This document shows positions 17,875-26,346 of a DNA stretch of 43,613 nt, piece by piece. The DNA comes from an uncultured Alphaproteobacteria bacterium (lineage in GTDB: Bacteria > Pseudomonadota > Alphaproteobacteria > Micavibrionales > Micavibrionaceae). The DNA lies in contig CAADGI010000021.1 in assembly GCA_900696495.1 (NCBI GenBank), positions 1-43,613 on the forward strand. Direction: 5' to 3'. The notes under the pieces were generated by a model. That model was not told where the DNA came from and searched no databases. It was given only the letters and a program-made list of their open reading frames with translations. Made by a program: the position numbers and the translations under genes. The first letter of the stretch is position 1. Each line of letters begins with the position of its first letter.

Positions 17875-19164
17875 ATGAGCGTTTCCGAGACAGTTTCCTC
17901 CGCTTGCGCGCCGCTGAATGTATGCTTTTCCTTTAATGCGGAAGCGTCCGAACAGGATCATCATAAAATCTACGACAAGATTATCGCCGGCGGCGGCCCC
18001 GCCGCGATTTTTACCGCGCACCGGATCCTGGAGCAGGCTAAAGACGCGAAAACAAACATCAGCGTTCTCGTCATCGCCGACAGGTTAAGCGCGCCCTGCG
18101 GCGCCGGCAGCCAGATCGTGCCCGAAGTCGAGGGAGTGTTTGCCGAAGAGGTGCGCAATCCCGCCGAAATCGGTGAGATGATGCGCGAAACATATATCGA
18201 TTTTAAATCGATGATCACGCGCCGCCGCATTGCCTGCCGTCTGTCGGAAGGTTACGAAATCAAGGCTGCGACCAGGGACGAACTGGACTACGCCGTAACC
18301 CAGATGACCCGCTGCAATGTTTTTAAAGACGATGAAATCATTGCCAACTCGCGCGGCCAGATTTTCAACCTGCCCGGTCACGATCACAGCATTCTGGTCA
18401 ACAGTTTCGCCGGACAGCTGAACATGCCTGAATTACTGGAACATCTCATTGCTGAAATCGGCGAAATGGGCGGCAGAATAGAAAAGGCGGTTTATCAGGG
18501 CCACACCGCAGGCGAAAATATTTTCTCCGTGCAGACGGATAAGGGAATTTTTCGTTCGCGAACCCCGCTCCTCATCGCCACCGGCGCGCTGCATCACAAA
18601 TCGCTTTTCGAGGCGCGCAATATTGAATGCGGCGTGCTGCATACGATGGGCCTTGTGCTCGGGCCCCTCTCGGGCGCCGACGCTTCCGCGATAAGAAAAC
18701 GCACCATGGCGATGACCAATGCGCTTCTGGTCGGCGATTTTCTCTGGGGCGGCGTCGATGACAAAAACTTCTTTACCTTCGGGCGCGGCGACACTGATGA
18801 CCCCGGCCCCGCCAACATGATGCGGATATATGAAAGCATCACGCAGCAGCTGGATCAGCTTTACCCCGGCCTCGTGCAGAAATACGCGCCGCGCATTTTC
18901 TTCGGGCCGATGCTTATTCCTCCCGGGCGCATGCCGGTCGTAGGCCGCATGGCGGATTGCGATGTCGCCGGCGGCTGGTCGGGCATGGGCATTATTCCCG
19001 GATATGCGGCAGCGCGCGCCTATGCCGACTGGATCGTTCACGGCCGCGATCAGAAATTGAAACTGTTTGAATCTTTTCATCCCAAAATATTTGCCGCGCA
19101 TGCGCCGCCTGAAAAACCTGCGCTCCTGCAGAGCGGGCCAGCCATCGTTGTGCCCGCCCTGTGA
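17875..19164 (+). CDS. FAD-dependent oxidoreductase of unknown substrate
   Basis: A 429-residue flavoprotein. The dinucleotide-binding loop KIIAGGGPAAIFTAHRIL (about residues 35-52) is a slightly altered GxGxxA. A second conserved block near the C-terminus (PPGRMPVVGRM...GGWSGMGIIPGYAAARAYADW) resembles the FAD-clamping end of the D-amino-acid-oxidase group. The first 30 residues before the loop are not typical and may be unstructured. It is predicted cytoplasmic. No operon partner with a metabolic function sits next to it, so the substrate cannot be inferred; the family includes amine and amino-acid oxidases. Confidence 0.75.
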   Translation: MSVSETVSSACAPLNVCFSFNAEASEQDHHKIYDKIIAGGGPAAIFTAHRILEQAKDAKTNISVLVIADRLSAPCGAGSQIVPEVEGVFAEEVRNPAEIGEMMRETYIDFKSMITRRRIACRLSEGYEIKAATRDELDYAVTQMTRCNVFKDDEIIANSRGQIFNLPGHDHSILVNSFAGQLNMPELLEHLIAEIGEMGGRIEKAVYQGHTAGENIFSVQTDKGIFRSRTPLLIATGALHHKSLFEARNIECGVLHTMGLVLGPLSGADASAIRKRTMAMTNALLVGDFLWGGVDDKNFFTFGRGDTDDPGPANMMRIYESITQQLDQLYPGLVQKYAPRIFFGPMLIPPGRMPVVGRMADCDVAGGWSGMGIIPGYAAARAYADWIVHGRDQKLKLFESFHPKIFAAHAPPEKPALLQSGPAIVVPAL

Positions 19165-19282
19165 TATGTTATGTATAACTCTGCGCTTATCCACCGCTGA
19201 AAAATCAGTGCTTACGCAACTTTTCCGGTGAATCTCGTTTCCGTTAACGAAGGATTCATCTTTACCCCTTACACCGGGAAGT

Positions 19283-19906
19283 ATGAGACGTAAGGAATCA
19301 AAAAATTCAGGTGTGACCATGTTGGACAAAAAAGAACTGGCGAGCGTGGCGAACAGACTCCAGGTGCCGCTGATCATTTCGGACATTCTGGCGGGAGAGG
19401 GTGAACTGACCGACGATGTTCATTACGCATTGCACAGCGTCATCAGCGATCTGCAGCCGGACTCGGCCCTGATCTGCATCGCGCTCGGCGGCCTTAAGAT
19501 CGCGGGCGCGCATCATATCGCATCGCCTGCGCTCGCGGTTTTGAAAATCCAGTGCGAAGGCGTGATCGATGATTACGCCGGCCTCTGGCTCCGGAACGCG
19601 GAGAAGGAAGACGTCGCCGAGCATGACGCGCTCGATGCGTTGTCAAATGTCTCGGAAGATCTCGAAGGCCTTTCCGATCTTCTGGCGCTCGCCGTTGACT
19701 CGCTTCAATCCAAAAATGCCGACGCCGCGGCGCTCGCAAAAATTCTTTCCATCCAGGCGAAATCGCATGCCGTCATCGCGGATGAACTTTTCGGCGCGCT
19801 CTACTCTGAAATTTCCGCCGACATGGCGGAAGAGAAAATCGCGCCGGTCATCGCCGGGAACATGAATGACAACGTCATTCCGTTCCCCGCCAAACGCCAG
19901 GCCTGA
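19283..19906 (+). CDS. hypothetical protein
   Basis: I do not recognise this 207-residue, mainly helical, acidic protein. An internal ATG at 19319 (MLDKKELASVANRLQ) would give 195 residues and looks like a more natural start, because the first 12 residues are basic and unlike the rest; both starts have weak ribosome sites. There are no membrane segments. Repeated Ala- and Leu-rich helices with Asp and Glu suggest a helical bundle. It lies 70 bases upstream of the OPR/RAP-like gene on the same strand and could share its transcript. Confidence 0.6.
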   Translation: MRRKESKNSGVTMLDKKELASVANRLQVPLIISDILAGEGELTDDVHYALHSVISDLQPDSALICIALGGLKIAGAHHIASPALAVLKIQCEGVIDDYAGLWLRNAEKEDVAEHDALDALSNVSEDLEGLSDLLALAVDSLQSKNADAAALAKILSIQAKSHAVIADELFGALYSEISADMAEEKIAPVIAGNMNDNVIPFPAKRQA

Positions 19907-19976
19907 CCGCCTGAATCCGCATTTTTAAAACGGCATTGGCTTGATATTCCAAATAATTTGACCCGCCTTCAGGGTT

Positions 19977-21353
19977 ATGGTAACAAATGCGGCTTCGCGA
20001 AAGGGGCTGCATTTGACGTACCGGCGTATATATTTCAGGGAAAAAGGCGAGGATTTACCAGGTGCAATTCCTCTCGCGAGCGATCACAGCGTCTCGAATG
20101 TCATTTACAGCCTCCGGAAAATAAATGCTGTCCGGTATTTCGAGAACATCGCGGACAATGATGAAAATCTGGAATCATTTCAAAAGCACTGGCGCGAAAT
20201 TCCAAGCGTCATCACCGAGCCCCGCGACCTCTCGGTAGTCATCGCCAAGGTCGCGGACTGGGTAAACGCACTGCCCGACAATCACAAATCTTTCGTTGTC
20301 GATTTCCTGAACAACAATCTGCAGTTCTGGGAAGAAGGCGCGCGCAACGCGATCAGGGGGTTCGATCCGGAAGATCTTGGCCGTTCCATTATGGCTTTTG
20401 CAACCCTGAGCATGCACCCGTCACCTGGTTTTCTCAACCTGTTTGAAAAACATGCCATACGCAGGATGGAACAATTCGAACAGGAAAAATTATTCGATCT
20501 TCTCTGGGCGTTTTCCGTGCCCGGCCTGCGGCCCTCGAATAAATTCCTGAACGCATGGGAAACGGAAGCATTGAAGAGATCGCGGGAATGGAACTGGCGC
20601 AACGCCAAAACAATGCTCTCGTCTTATGCGGTTTTCGGCATCCAACCCTCGGAAAAAATGCTCGAAGCCTGCCGGAACATTTTGGAAAGAAAGTTTCCCC
20701 AGGCCCAGGCGCTGACTGTTCCGAGCATTATGCGCGCCCTCGCGATCGTGGATTCACTGGAACCGCACAAAGCCAACGGGGAAATCGCTTTTCGCATCAA
20801 CCGCCATTTTGAAAGGGCTTTTTCCTCTTCTGAACTCCCGAGAAAATTGGCGCGGCAGGTTTCTCACGCGCGACTGTGGTTCGATTTCAACTTCAATGCG
20901 ATCCCGATTCCCGAGACGGAGAATATCGGGGGCTATGAATACCGGCTCTCCGGCCTTTTCCGCCACGCCGGGTTGCCGCTTTTCGACAAGCGCATAAAAG
21001 AGACGGGCCACAAAGTCGATTTCGCAGTCAAGGGTCCGAAGCCCGTCGCGATAGAATTCGATGGAACCCAGCATTTTGTCAAAAGCTACTCCAGCGGAAA
21101 ACCGGAATCATTTTACGACGGCGGTACGCTTTTCCAGTCCGAGCTGATGGCCAAGCTCGAGCCCGATTTGAGAATTCTCCGCATGCCCTACGGCTCCACG
21201 GCCATATTCTTCGGGAACGGCAGGGAAAAATCCGCGCGGACCTTGCGCGATATATACTGCGAGATGCTCGGCAAATCTCCCGGCAACTACATGCTCAGCG
21301 CCGGTCAAAAATCTTATTCGATCGATCCGCTGACGAGCCTGATCCCGGTCTAG
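19977..21353 (+). CDS. helical-repeat plus RAP-domain protein (OPR/FASTK-like, putative RNA-binding)
   Basis: A 458-residue protein with two recognisable parts. Residues 129-242 hold three tandem repeats of exactly 38 residues (starting at F129, F167 and W205). Each has a Pro-Ser pair at repeat positions 20-21 and a hydrophobic helix before it (LLWAFSVPGL in repeat 2); a degenerate fourth copy may follow. This matches the octotricopeptide/heptatricopeptide repeats of organellar RNA-binding proteins. Residues about 320-430 form a RAP domain, with GHKVDFAV, VAIEFDGTQHF and the closing LRILRMPYGSTA, a fold related to PD-(D/E)XK and DUF559 nucleases. In eukaryotes such proteins process or translate specific organelle RNAs. 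A bacterial RNA-targeting role is inferred. The start is uncertain. Confidence 0.8.
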   Translation: MVTNAASRKGLHLTYRRIYFREKGEDLPGAIPLASDHSVSNVIYSLRKINAVRYFENIADNDENLESFQKHWREIPSVITEPRDLSVVIAKVADWVNALPDNHKSFVVDFLNNNLQFWEEGARNAIRGFDPEDLGRSIMAFATLSMHPSPGFLNLFEKHAIRRMEQFEQEKLFDLLWAFSVPGLRPSNKFLNAWETEALKRSREWNWRNAKTMLSSYAVFGIQPSEKMLEACRNILERKFPQAQALTVPSIMRALAIVDSLEPHKANGEIAFRINRHFERAFSSSELPRKLARQVSHARLWFDFNFNAIPIPETENIGGYEYRLSGLFRHAGLPLFDKRIKETGHKVDFAVKGPKPVAIEFDGTQHFVKSYSSGKPESFYDGGTLFQSELMAKLEPDLRILRMPYGSTAIFFGNGREKSARTLRDIYCEMLGKSPGNYMLSAGQKSYSIDPLTSLIPV

Positions 21354-21354
21354 A

Positions 21355-21720
21355 TCACGCCGCCTGCGCCAGCATCGGCCCGAGCTTTTTTCCGCCCAGT
21401 ATATGCACGTGGAAATGCGGCACTTCCTGCCCGCCGTTCAGTCCGGTGTTTGCGATCACGCGAAACCCCGCTTCTGCCAGTCCCTGCTCCTGGGCGATTG
21501 CCGACACGGCGGCATAAAAGGCCTTAACTTCTTCCGCGCTGCCCTTGGCGCCGAAATCCGCGATCGATTCATATTTCCCCTTCGGAATCACCAGGATATG
21601 CACCGGCGCCCTTGGCGAAATATCGTGAAACGCCAGCACATGCTCGTCCTCGTGAACCTTCTTGCAGGGAATGTCCCCGCGCAGGATCTTCGCGAATATA
21701 TTATTGTCGTCATAGCTCAT
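21355..21720 (-). CDS. HIT-family nucleotide hydrolase (HinT-like)
   Basis: A 121-residue histidine-triad protein. The conserved opening NIFAKILRGDIPCKKVHED and the catalytic triad HFHVHILGG near the C-terminus are intact. HinT-type enzymes hydrolyse adenosine phosphoramidates and aminoacyl-AMP. An upstream in-frame extension exists, but the ATG at 21720 is preceded by AAGAGGAGAG, a strong ribosome site. It is divergent from panD with about 50 bases between starts. It ends 1 base from the stop of the convergent RAP-domain gene. In many alphaproteobacteria a hit gene sits beside hisE; here panD and a small gene intervene. Confidence 0.93.
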   Translation of the reverse strand: MSYDDNNIFAKILRGDIPCKKVHEDEHVLAFHDISPRAPVHILVIPKGKYESIADFGAKGSAEEVKAFYAAVSAIAQEQGLAEAGFRVIANTGLNGGQEVPHFHVHILGGKKLGPMLAQAA

Positions 21721-21772
21721 GAAACGCTCTCCTCTTGACTTGGATGCCATATCCTATACTTGTACTTACGTC

Positions 21773-22126
21773 ATGTATATCAGGATGCTCAAAAGCAAGA
21801 TTCACCGCGCCGCGGTGACGCAATCCGACCTTCATTATGAGGGCTCGATCACCATCGACCGCGCCATCATGGACAAGGCCGACATCGTGCCATACGAGCA
21901 GGTGGACGTTTTGAACATCAACAACGGCCACCGTTTCACCACCTACGCCATCGAGGGCAAAAAAAATTCGGGCGTCATCGGCATCAACGGCGCCGCCGCC
22001 CGCCTCGCGCAGAAGGGCGATCTCGTCATCATCTGCGCCTACGCCCATGTCGAAAAGAAAGACGGCAAAAAACACAAACCCGTCATCGTCCTGATGGATT
22101 CAAAAAACAAGGTCAAAAAGAAATAA
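21773..22126 (+). CDS. panD: aspartate 1-decarboxylase precursor
   Basis: A 117-residue proenzyme. Self-cleavage at Gly24-Ser25 (motif HYEGSITID) creates the pyruvoyl cofactor, and the enzyme converts L-aspartate to beta-alanine for pantothenate and coenzyme A. With the start at 21773 (MYIRMLKSKIHRA) the cleavage site falls at exactly the E. coli position. Also present are the Lys of MLKSKIH, RFTTYAIEG and the GINGAAARLAQKGD motif that precedes the active-site strand. The C-terminal tail is unusually Lys-rich. Other pan genes are not nearby. It is probably monocistronic and is followed by a dispersed repeat. Confidence 0.95.
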   Translation: MYIRMLKSKIHRAAVTQSDLHYEGSITIDRAIMDKADIVPYEQVDVLNINNGHRFTTYAIEGKKNSGVIGINGAAARLAQKGDLVIICAYAHVEKKDGKKHKPVIVLMDSKNKVKKK

Positions 22127-22133
22127 CTTGAGC

Positions 22134-22202
22134 TGTCATCCCGGCGACCCGTCCTGCGAAGCCCGGAGGGCGTAGCGGGAAAACCGGGATCGGGTTGACG
22201 AA
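22134..22202. repeat. dispersed palindromic repeat, TGTCATCCCGGC family
   Basis: The unit starts TGTCATCCCGGCGA and ends CCGGGATCGGGTTGACGA. The outer arms GTCATCCCGG and CCGGGAT pair. The same start and end occur inside leuS at 42637-42694, where the unit is translated. Confidence 0.75.
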
Positions 22203-22219
22203 CGCTTGACTCCTAAAAT

Positions 22220-22248
22220 GTTATAATATAACACTGTTACTTTATAAC
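22220..22248. promoter_or_regulatory. tandem Zur-like operator palindromes
   Basis: GTTATAATATAAC (22220-22232) is a perfect 13-base palindrome and equals the core GTTATANTATAAC described for gammaproteobacterial Zur boxes. A second, imperfect copy, GTTACTTTATAAC, lies at 22236-22248. They sit immediately upstream of the 61-residue gene (ATG 22266). A zinc-responsive repressor is the best guess; binding is inferred. Confidence 0.5.
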
Positions 22249-22265
22249 ATATAAAGAGGCAAAAA

Positions 22266-22451
22266 ATGGCGGAAAAATCGGTTCTCGAGGATATATTTTT
22301 TCACGCGGCGGTTTTGATCCCGCTGGAATTCGGCCTGCTGCATGCCACACCGCTGGGTCATATAATCACATCCGGGTTTGAAAACCTGTTCACGGCTGCG
22401 GGATTCATGGCGGGCGCGGAACACCTTCACGAACACCCGGCGTTCGATTAA
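22266..22451 (+). CDS. small His-rich protein, possibly zinc-regulated
   Basis: A 61-residue protein of unknown family. Residues 10-34 are hydrophobic with three scattered histidines (H13, H26, H32). The C-terminus ends in a cluster of three more (H53, H55 and H57 in AEHLHEHPAFD) that could bind metal. One membrane-associated segment is possible but not clear. AGAGG precedes the ATG by about 7 bases. The gene sits behind two Zur-like palindromes, which makes a role in zinc starvation plausible. It ends 4 bases before the stop of convergent hisE. Confidence 0.65.
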   Translation: MAEKSVLEDIFFHAAVLIPLEFGLLHATPLGHIITSGFENLFTAAGFMAGAEHLHEHPAFD

Positions 22452-22455
22452 GCTA

Positions 22456-22773
22456 TTATTTTCTGGAGGCTTTTTCCGCGTGGCCGCTCTGGCCGAAACG
22501 TTTCTCGAGAACGGCGAACACATCATCCGGCGACACGCCCTGATCCGCCCATAAAACCGAGAGATGAAAAAGCAAATCCGCGGATTCCTCTTTCAGCCTC
22601 TCCCTGTCGCCCTTGATCGCCTCGGCGATTGTCTCTTCCGCCTCCTCGATCACCTTGTCGGAAATATGCTGCGTGCCCTTCGCATACAGGCTCGCGACAT
22701 ACGACTCGCCCGCATCCGCGTTTTTGCGCTGCTGTAAAATTAAATAAAGATCATTAAGAATATTATTGTTCAT
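22456..22773 (-). CDS. hisE: phosphoribosyl-ATP pyrophosphatase
   Basis: A 105-residue HisE that removes pyrophosphate from phosphoribosyl-ATP in the second step of histidine synthesis. The metal-binding acidic helices KVIEEAEETIAEAIKGD and EESADLLFHLSVLW are conserved. It is a stand-alone enzyme, not fused to HisI. It lies 69 bases downstream of hisF on the same strand, in the standard alphaproteobacterial order hisF-hisE. The spacer holds a copy of the CTCTGTG-type dispersed repeat. Confidence 0.93.
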   Translation of the reverse strand: MNNNILNDLYLILQQRKNADAGESYVASLYAKGTQHISDKVIEEAEETIAEAIKGDRERLKEESADLLFHLSVLWADQGVSPDDVFAVLEKRFGQSGHAEKASRK

Positions 22774-22789
22774 TCAATATCCAAAAAAT

Positions 22790-22840
22790 TAAACTCTGTG
22801 CCTTCCTCTGTGTTCTCAGTGTTCTCTGTGGTTAAAAATC
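22790..22840. repeat. CTCTGTGNTCTCTGTGG-type dispersed repeat
   Basis: A short stretch between hisE and hisF reads as imperfect repeats of TCTGTGTTCTCAGTG and ends CTCTGTGGTTAAAAAT. Related copies occur near 27545, 30233, 35118, 36683, 37444 and 37576. The start and end are approximate. Confidence 0.55.
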
Positions 22841-22842
22841 TT

Positions 22843-23613
22843 TTATAACCGCACCGCAATCCCGGCTTTTTTCATCGCTTCCTTGGCCTGCTTCACTGTA
22901 TACTCCCCGAAGTGAAAAATCGAGGCCGCCAGCACCGCCGACGCATGCCCTTCTTTCACGCCTTCAATCAGGTGTTCTAAATTCCCCACACCACCCGATG
23001 CGATCACCGGCACCTTCACCGCGTCCGACACCGCGCGCGTCAATGGAATATTAAATCCTTTTTTCGTGCCGTCGCGGTCCATCGAGGTCAGCAGAATTTC
23101 CCCGGCGCCGTATTCCGCCATGCGTTGCGCCCATTTCACGGCATCAAGCCCCGTGCCCTGCCGCCCGCCATGCGTGAAAACTTCCCAGCCGCCATTGCCC
23201 CCCACATTCAAAGACTCTTTCGCATCAATCGCCACGACGATGCACTGGCTGCCGCATTTAGTCGCCGCCTCGCGCACGAACTCCGGGTTCTTCACCGCCG
23301 CCGAATTGATCGAAACCTTGTCCGCGCCCGCTTCCAGCAATTTGCGGATATCTTCAAGCGCCCGCACCCCGCCGCCCACGGTCAGGGGCATAAAAACTTT
23401 CTCCGCCGTACGGCCCACCACGTCATAAATCGTGTCGCGGTTTTCATGGGTGGCGGTGATGTCTAAAAACGTCAGCTCGTCCGCGCCCTGCGCGTCATAG
23501 ATTTTCGCCTGTTCTACGGGATCGCCCGCATCGCGCAGGGACTCGAAATTGATTCCCTTGACCACGCGGCCATTATTCACGTCGAGGCAGGGAATGATGC
23601 GTGTCTTCAGCAT
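22843..23613 (-). CDS. hisF: imidazole glycerol phosphate synthase, cyclase subunit
   Basis: A 256-residue beta/alpha barrel. With HisH it converts PRFAR plus ammonia to imidazole glycerol phosphate and AICAR. The catalytic aspartates lie in [16 protein letters not shown] (D11) and VVAIDAKE (about D130). The phosphate-binding ends [12 protein letters not shown] and [13 protein letters not shown] are present. The true start is the ATG at 23613 ([11 protein letters not shown]); the frame extends further upstream without meaning. Downstream lies hisE. Upstream, on the other strand, an adhesin gene separates it from hisA. Confidence 0.96.
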   Translation of the reverse strand: MLKTRIIPCLDVNNGRVVKGINFESLRDAGDPVEQAKIYDAQGADELTFLDITATHENRDTIYDVVGRTAEKVFMPLTVGGGVRALEDIRKLLEAGADKVSINSAAVKNPEFVREAATKCGSQCIVVAIDAKESLNVGGNGGWEVFTHGGRQGTGLDAVKWAQRMAEYGAGEILLTSMDRDGTKKGFNIPLTRAVSDAVKVPVIASGGVGNLEHLIEGVKEGHASAVLAASIFHFGEYTVKQAKEAMKKAGIAVRL

Positions 23614-23790
23614 ATTAACGTGATCGCAGACCACGGCCTGTAAATCAAGCCGTACGCGCCTAAGCCGCCGGATTATTTTCCTGCCGGGCCTTGTTACAAT
23701 TGATAAACCCCCGGCACGGCTTGTCATTCACAAGTAACAAAGTTATGATTAAACAACGGATTCAATCCCTTTGATTTTGCCTCGGACTCA

Positions 23791-26346
23791 ATGCGAACTC
23801 TTGGATTTACAGGCGCAGCAACCCTGCTCATGCTTTGCGCCGCCATACCCGCAAAGGCGGCAGAGCCCCTGAAGCCGCGCGCCGAGGTCAACGGCCGCTA
23901 CAGCAACGACCGCGCCATCCTCATGACCGAATTCTGGCTCCCCGTTATGCAGGACGAAGACAGCGTCCTCTACGGCGATCTCCGCATGATGGGCGACAAT
24001 GATGACAACCGCGAAGGCAATCTCGGCATCGGCTACCGCGAAGTCACGAACCTGCCCGCGCTCGGCGACGGCGTCGCGGGCGTGCATGGCTGGATCGACC
24101 GCCGCCAGACGAAACGCGGTTCCTATTTCAACCAGCTCACGCTGGGCGGCGAATGGCTGGGCGAAAAGATGGACGTCCTCGCCAACGGCTACGTCCCGCT
24201 GTCCGACGGCAAGGAATACGACATCCCCAACGCCGACCCGCAGGGCCCCGCGCTGGTCGGAACCGGCATCGTCGTCGACACGAATGGCAGGATCATCGAG
24301 GAACCCCGCCACGGCCTCGACCTCGAATTCGGCTGGCAGCTCCCGCTCCTGCAGGACCATACCGACAGCGTACGCGCATACGCGGGCGCTTATTATTTCA
24401 ACAGCGCGCATACCGAAAGCATCACCGGCTTCCGCGCGCGCCTCGCAGCCGACATCACGCCCGACATCCAGATCGGCGGGCGCTTCCAGCGCGACGACGA
24501 GCGCGGCTCGCAGGCTTTCCTTGAGGCCACAATCCGCTTCCCCTTCGGCCAGAAAAAAAGCTACCGGAAAAACGGCCTCCGCGCCCGCATGGATGACAGC
24601 CCCGAGCGCGACATCGACATCGTCACCGGCAGCGAAGTCACCGACCCCGGCAGCCGCGTGCCGGTCATCAATGCCGTCACCGGCGAAACGCAAAAAGTAT
24701 TTCATGTCGACAACACCGCCGCCCCCGGCGGCAACGGCAGTGTCGAACAACCCTTCGACACGCTGGCAAACGCACAAGCCGCCGCGCAGGAACATGCCGT
24801 CATCTACGTCCACACCGGCGATGGAACCTCCGCGGGCCAAAACCAGGGCGTAACGCTGAACAAAACAGGCGTGCAGCTTATCGGCGCGGGCGTCAATTTC
24901 GTTTACGACGAAGGCCGCTTCAAAACCGCCAACGGCGCGCGGCCCCTCGCGACGCTGCTGATCGCGGCCGGCGGCGCGCCCGTCATTTCCAACGTCAACG
25001 CCAACAGCGACGGCGTCACGGTCTCTGCCGCCGATGTCGTCGTCGCCGGGGTAACAATCGACGGCGCGACGCGCGATGGCGTCGTCATCAGCGCAAACAA
25101 CACCGCCGTTGAATCCGTCACCGCGCGCAACAACACGCGCCACGGCCTCTACGCACTGAACGTCAGTAATTTAAACATCAGCCAGCTTTCAGCCACCGGC
25201 AACGACGAGGACGGCGTCCGGCTCGAAGCTTCCGGCGCCGCGGGCAATCTTCAGAATGCCGTGCTTTCCGACGTCGTCGCCACGGGCAACAAGAACGGCA
25301 TTCGTTTCTACGCGCATGATGATGCCACCCTCTCCGGCGTGCTCGTCGCTTCAACCGCCAGCGCCAACACCCGGCACGGCGTCATCGTTTACGACGACAG
25401 CACGGCCGGAAGCGTCAATGTCGATCTCGGCGGCGGCCATGCGGGCGGCGCGGGCCTCAATATTCTCGCCGCCAACACACTCGAGGATCTTGCGGTCGAT
25501 CTCGACGGCGGCACGCTCGCCGCGCGCAACAACTGGTGGGGTGACGCCTCCGGCCTTTACCAGGCCGCGCCTTCCGGCGGCCGCAAGCCCCAGATTTATT
25601 ACGGCGCGCCCCTCGACGATGGCCTTGCCGGTCACTGGACGCTGGACAGCTATTCGGTTTCGGGAACGACCGTTTATGACCGCTCGGGTTTCGGCAATAA
25701 CGGCACGATGTTCGGCGGCATGACGGCGGCGGGCAATGCCGTGGGCGGCATGGCCCGGGAAGCCCTCACCTTCGATGGCGTCAACGACTATATCCAGATC
25801 GCCAACGAATCCCATTTCGATTACGGCGCGTCGGACTTCAGTCTGAGCGCATGGGTCTTTATAGGCACTGCGCCCAATCCGGCGAATGGCGCGTTTATCA
25901 CAAAAAACATCACTGGCGCCTGCTGTGATCCCCAGGGTTATCCGGGTTACGAGATCGGGGAAAATTTCAACACGGTGAATTTCCGGATGGAAGATACAGC
26001 GGCAGGCATTAATACAAAAAACACCAACAACGCGTCATCGGTGCCTTTTGAAAATTCATGGCACCTGGTGACAGGCACGCGCGTCGGCTCGACCGCTTAC
26101 CTGTATATTGATGGCGCGCTGGTGGCGACGAACGCCACTCTGGGCGCAGGATACAACACCGATAATAATTCTCCGGTGGGACTCGGCGCGCGGCTTTATT
26201 TCGCCCAAAGCGCTTTCATGAGCGGCCATATCGATGACGCGCGTATTTACAGCCGCGCGCTATCGGCAAATGAAATAATGGAAATCTATCGCATGAACAC
26301 CGCGAGCGCCGTCGACTCTTCCGGCTTCCTGACCGCCGCGCCCTGA
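23791..26346 (+). CDS. inverse autotransporter adhesin with beta-helix passenger and LamG-like C-terminus
   Basis: An 851-residue exported protein. The signal peptide is residues 1-23 (ending PAKAAE). Residues about 30-255 resemble the intimin/invasin-type beta-barrel (GGEWLGEKMDVLANGYVPLSD and HGLDLEFGWQLPL are close to family blocks). The passenger follows, as in type Ve secretion. Residues about 300-610 are a right-handed parallel beta-helix, opened by a VDNTAAPGGNG...QPFDTLANA block and closed by NNWWGDASG. Residues about 625-835 are a LamG/concanavalin-like domain (YDRSGFGNNGT...LYIDGALVATN). It should be displayed on the outer membrane and bind a surface or polymer. The gene sits inside the his cluster and abuts the stop of hisA. 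Confidence 0.82.
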   Translation: MRTLGFTGAATLLMLCAAIPAKAAEPLKPRAEVNGRYSNDRAILMTEFWLPVMQDEDSVLYGDLRMMGDNDDNREGNLGIGYREVTNLPALGDGVAGVHGWIDRRQTKRGSYFNQLTLGGEWLGEKMDVLANGYVPLSDGKEYDIPNADPQGPALVGTGIVVDTNGRIIEEPRHGLDLEFGWQLPLLQDHTDSVRAYAGAYYFNSAHTESITGFRARLAADITPDIQIGGRFQRDDERGSQAFLEATIRFPFGQKKSYRKNGLRARMDDSPERDIDIVTGSEVTDPGSRVPVINAVTGETQKVFHVDNTAAPGGNGSVEQPFDTLANAQAAAQEHAVIYVHTGDGTSAGQNQGVTLNKTGVQLIGAGVNFVYDEGRFKTANGARPLATLLIAAGGAPVISNVNANSDGVTVSAADVVVAGVTIDGATRDGVVISANNTAVESVTARNNTRHGLYALNVSNLNISQLSATGNDEDGVRLEASGAAGNLQNAVLSDVVATGNKNGIRFYAHDDATLSGVLVASTASANTRHGVIVYDDSTAGSVNVDLGGGHAGGAGLNILAANTLEDLAVDLDGGTLAARNNWWGDASGLYQAAPSGGRKPQIYYGAPLDDGLAGHWTLDSYSVSGTTVYDRSGFGNNGTMFGGMTAAGNAVGGMAREALTFDGVNDYIQIANESHFDYGASDFSLSAWVFIGTAPNPANGAFITKNITGACCDPQGYPGYEIGENFNTVNFRMEDTAAGINTKNTNNASSVPFENSWHLVTGTRVGSTAYLYIDGALVATNATLGAGYNTDNNSPVGLGARLYFAQSAFMSGHIDDARIYSRALSANEIMEIYRMNTASAVDSSGFLTAAP

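Noticed and set aside
22774..22842. A histidine attenuator (leader peptide) for the his genes.
   Set aside because: No His-rich short frame followed by alternative hairpins was seen upstream of any his gene. The spacers instead hold dispersed repeats.
23788..25143. Long open frame antisense to the adhesin gene (minus strand, 451 codons).
   Set aside because: It is a shadow of a GC-rich gene on the other strand. It has no family motifs, its composition is biased to Asp, Gly, Val and Ala, and the plus-strand gene has clear domains.
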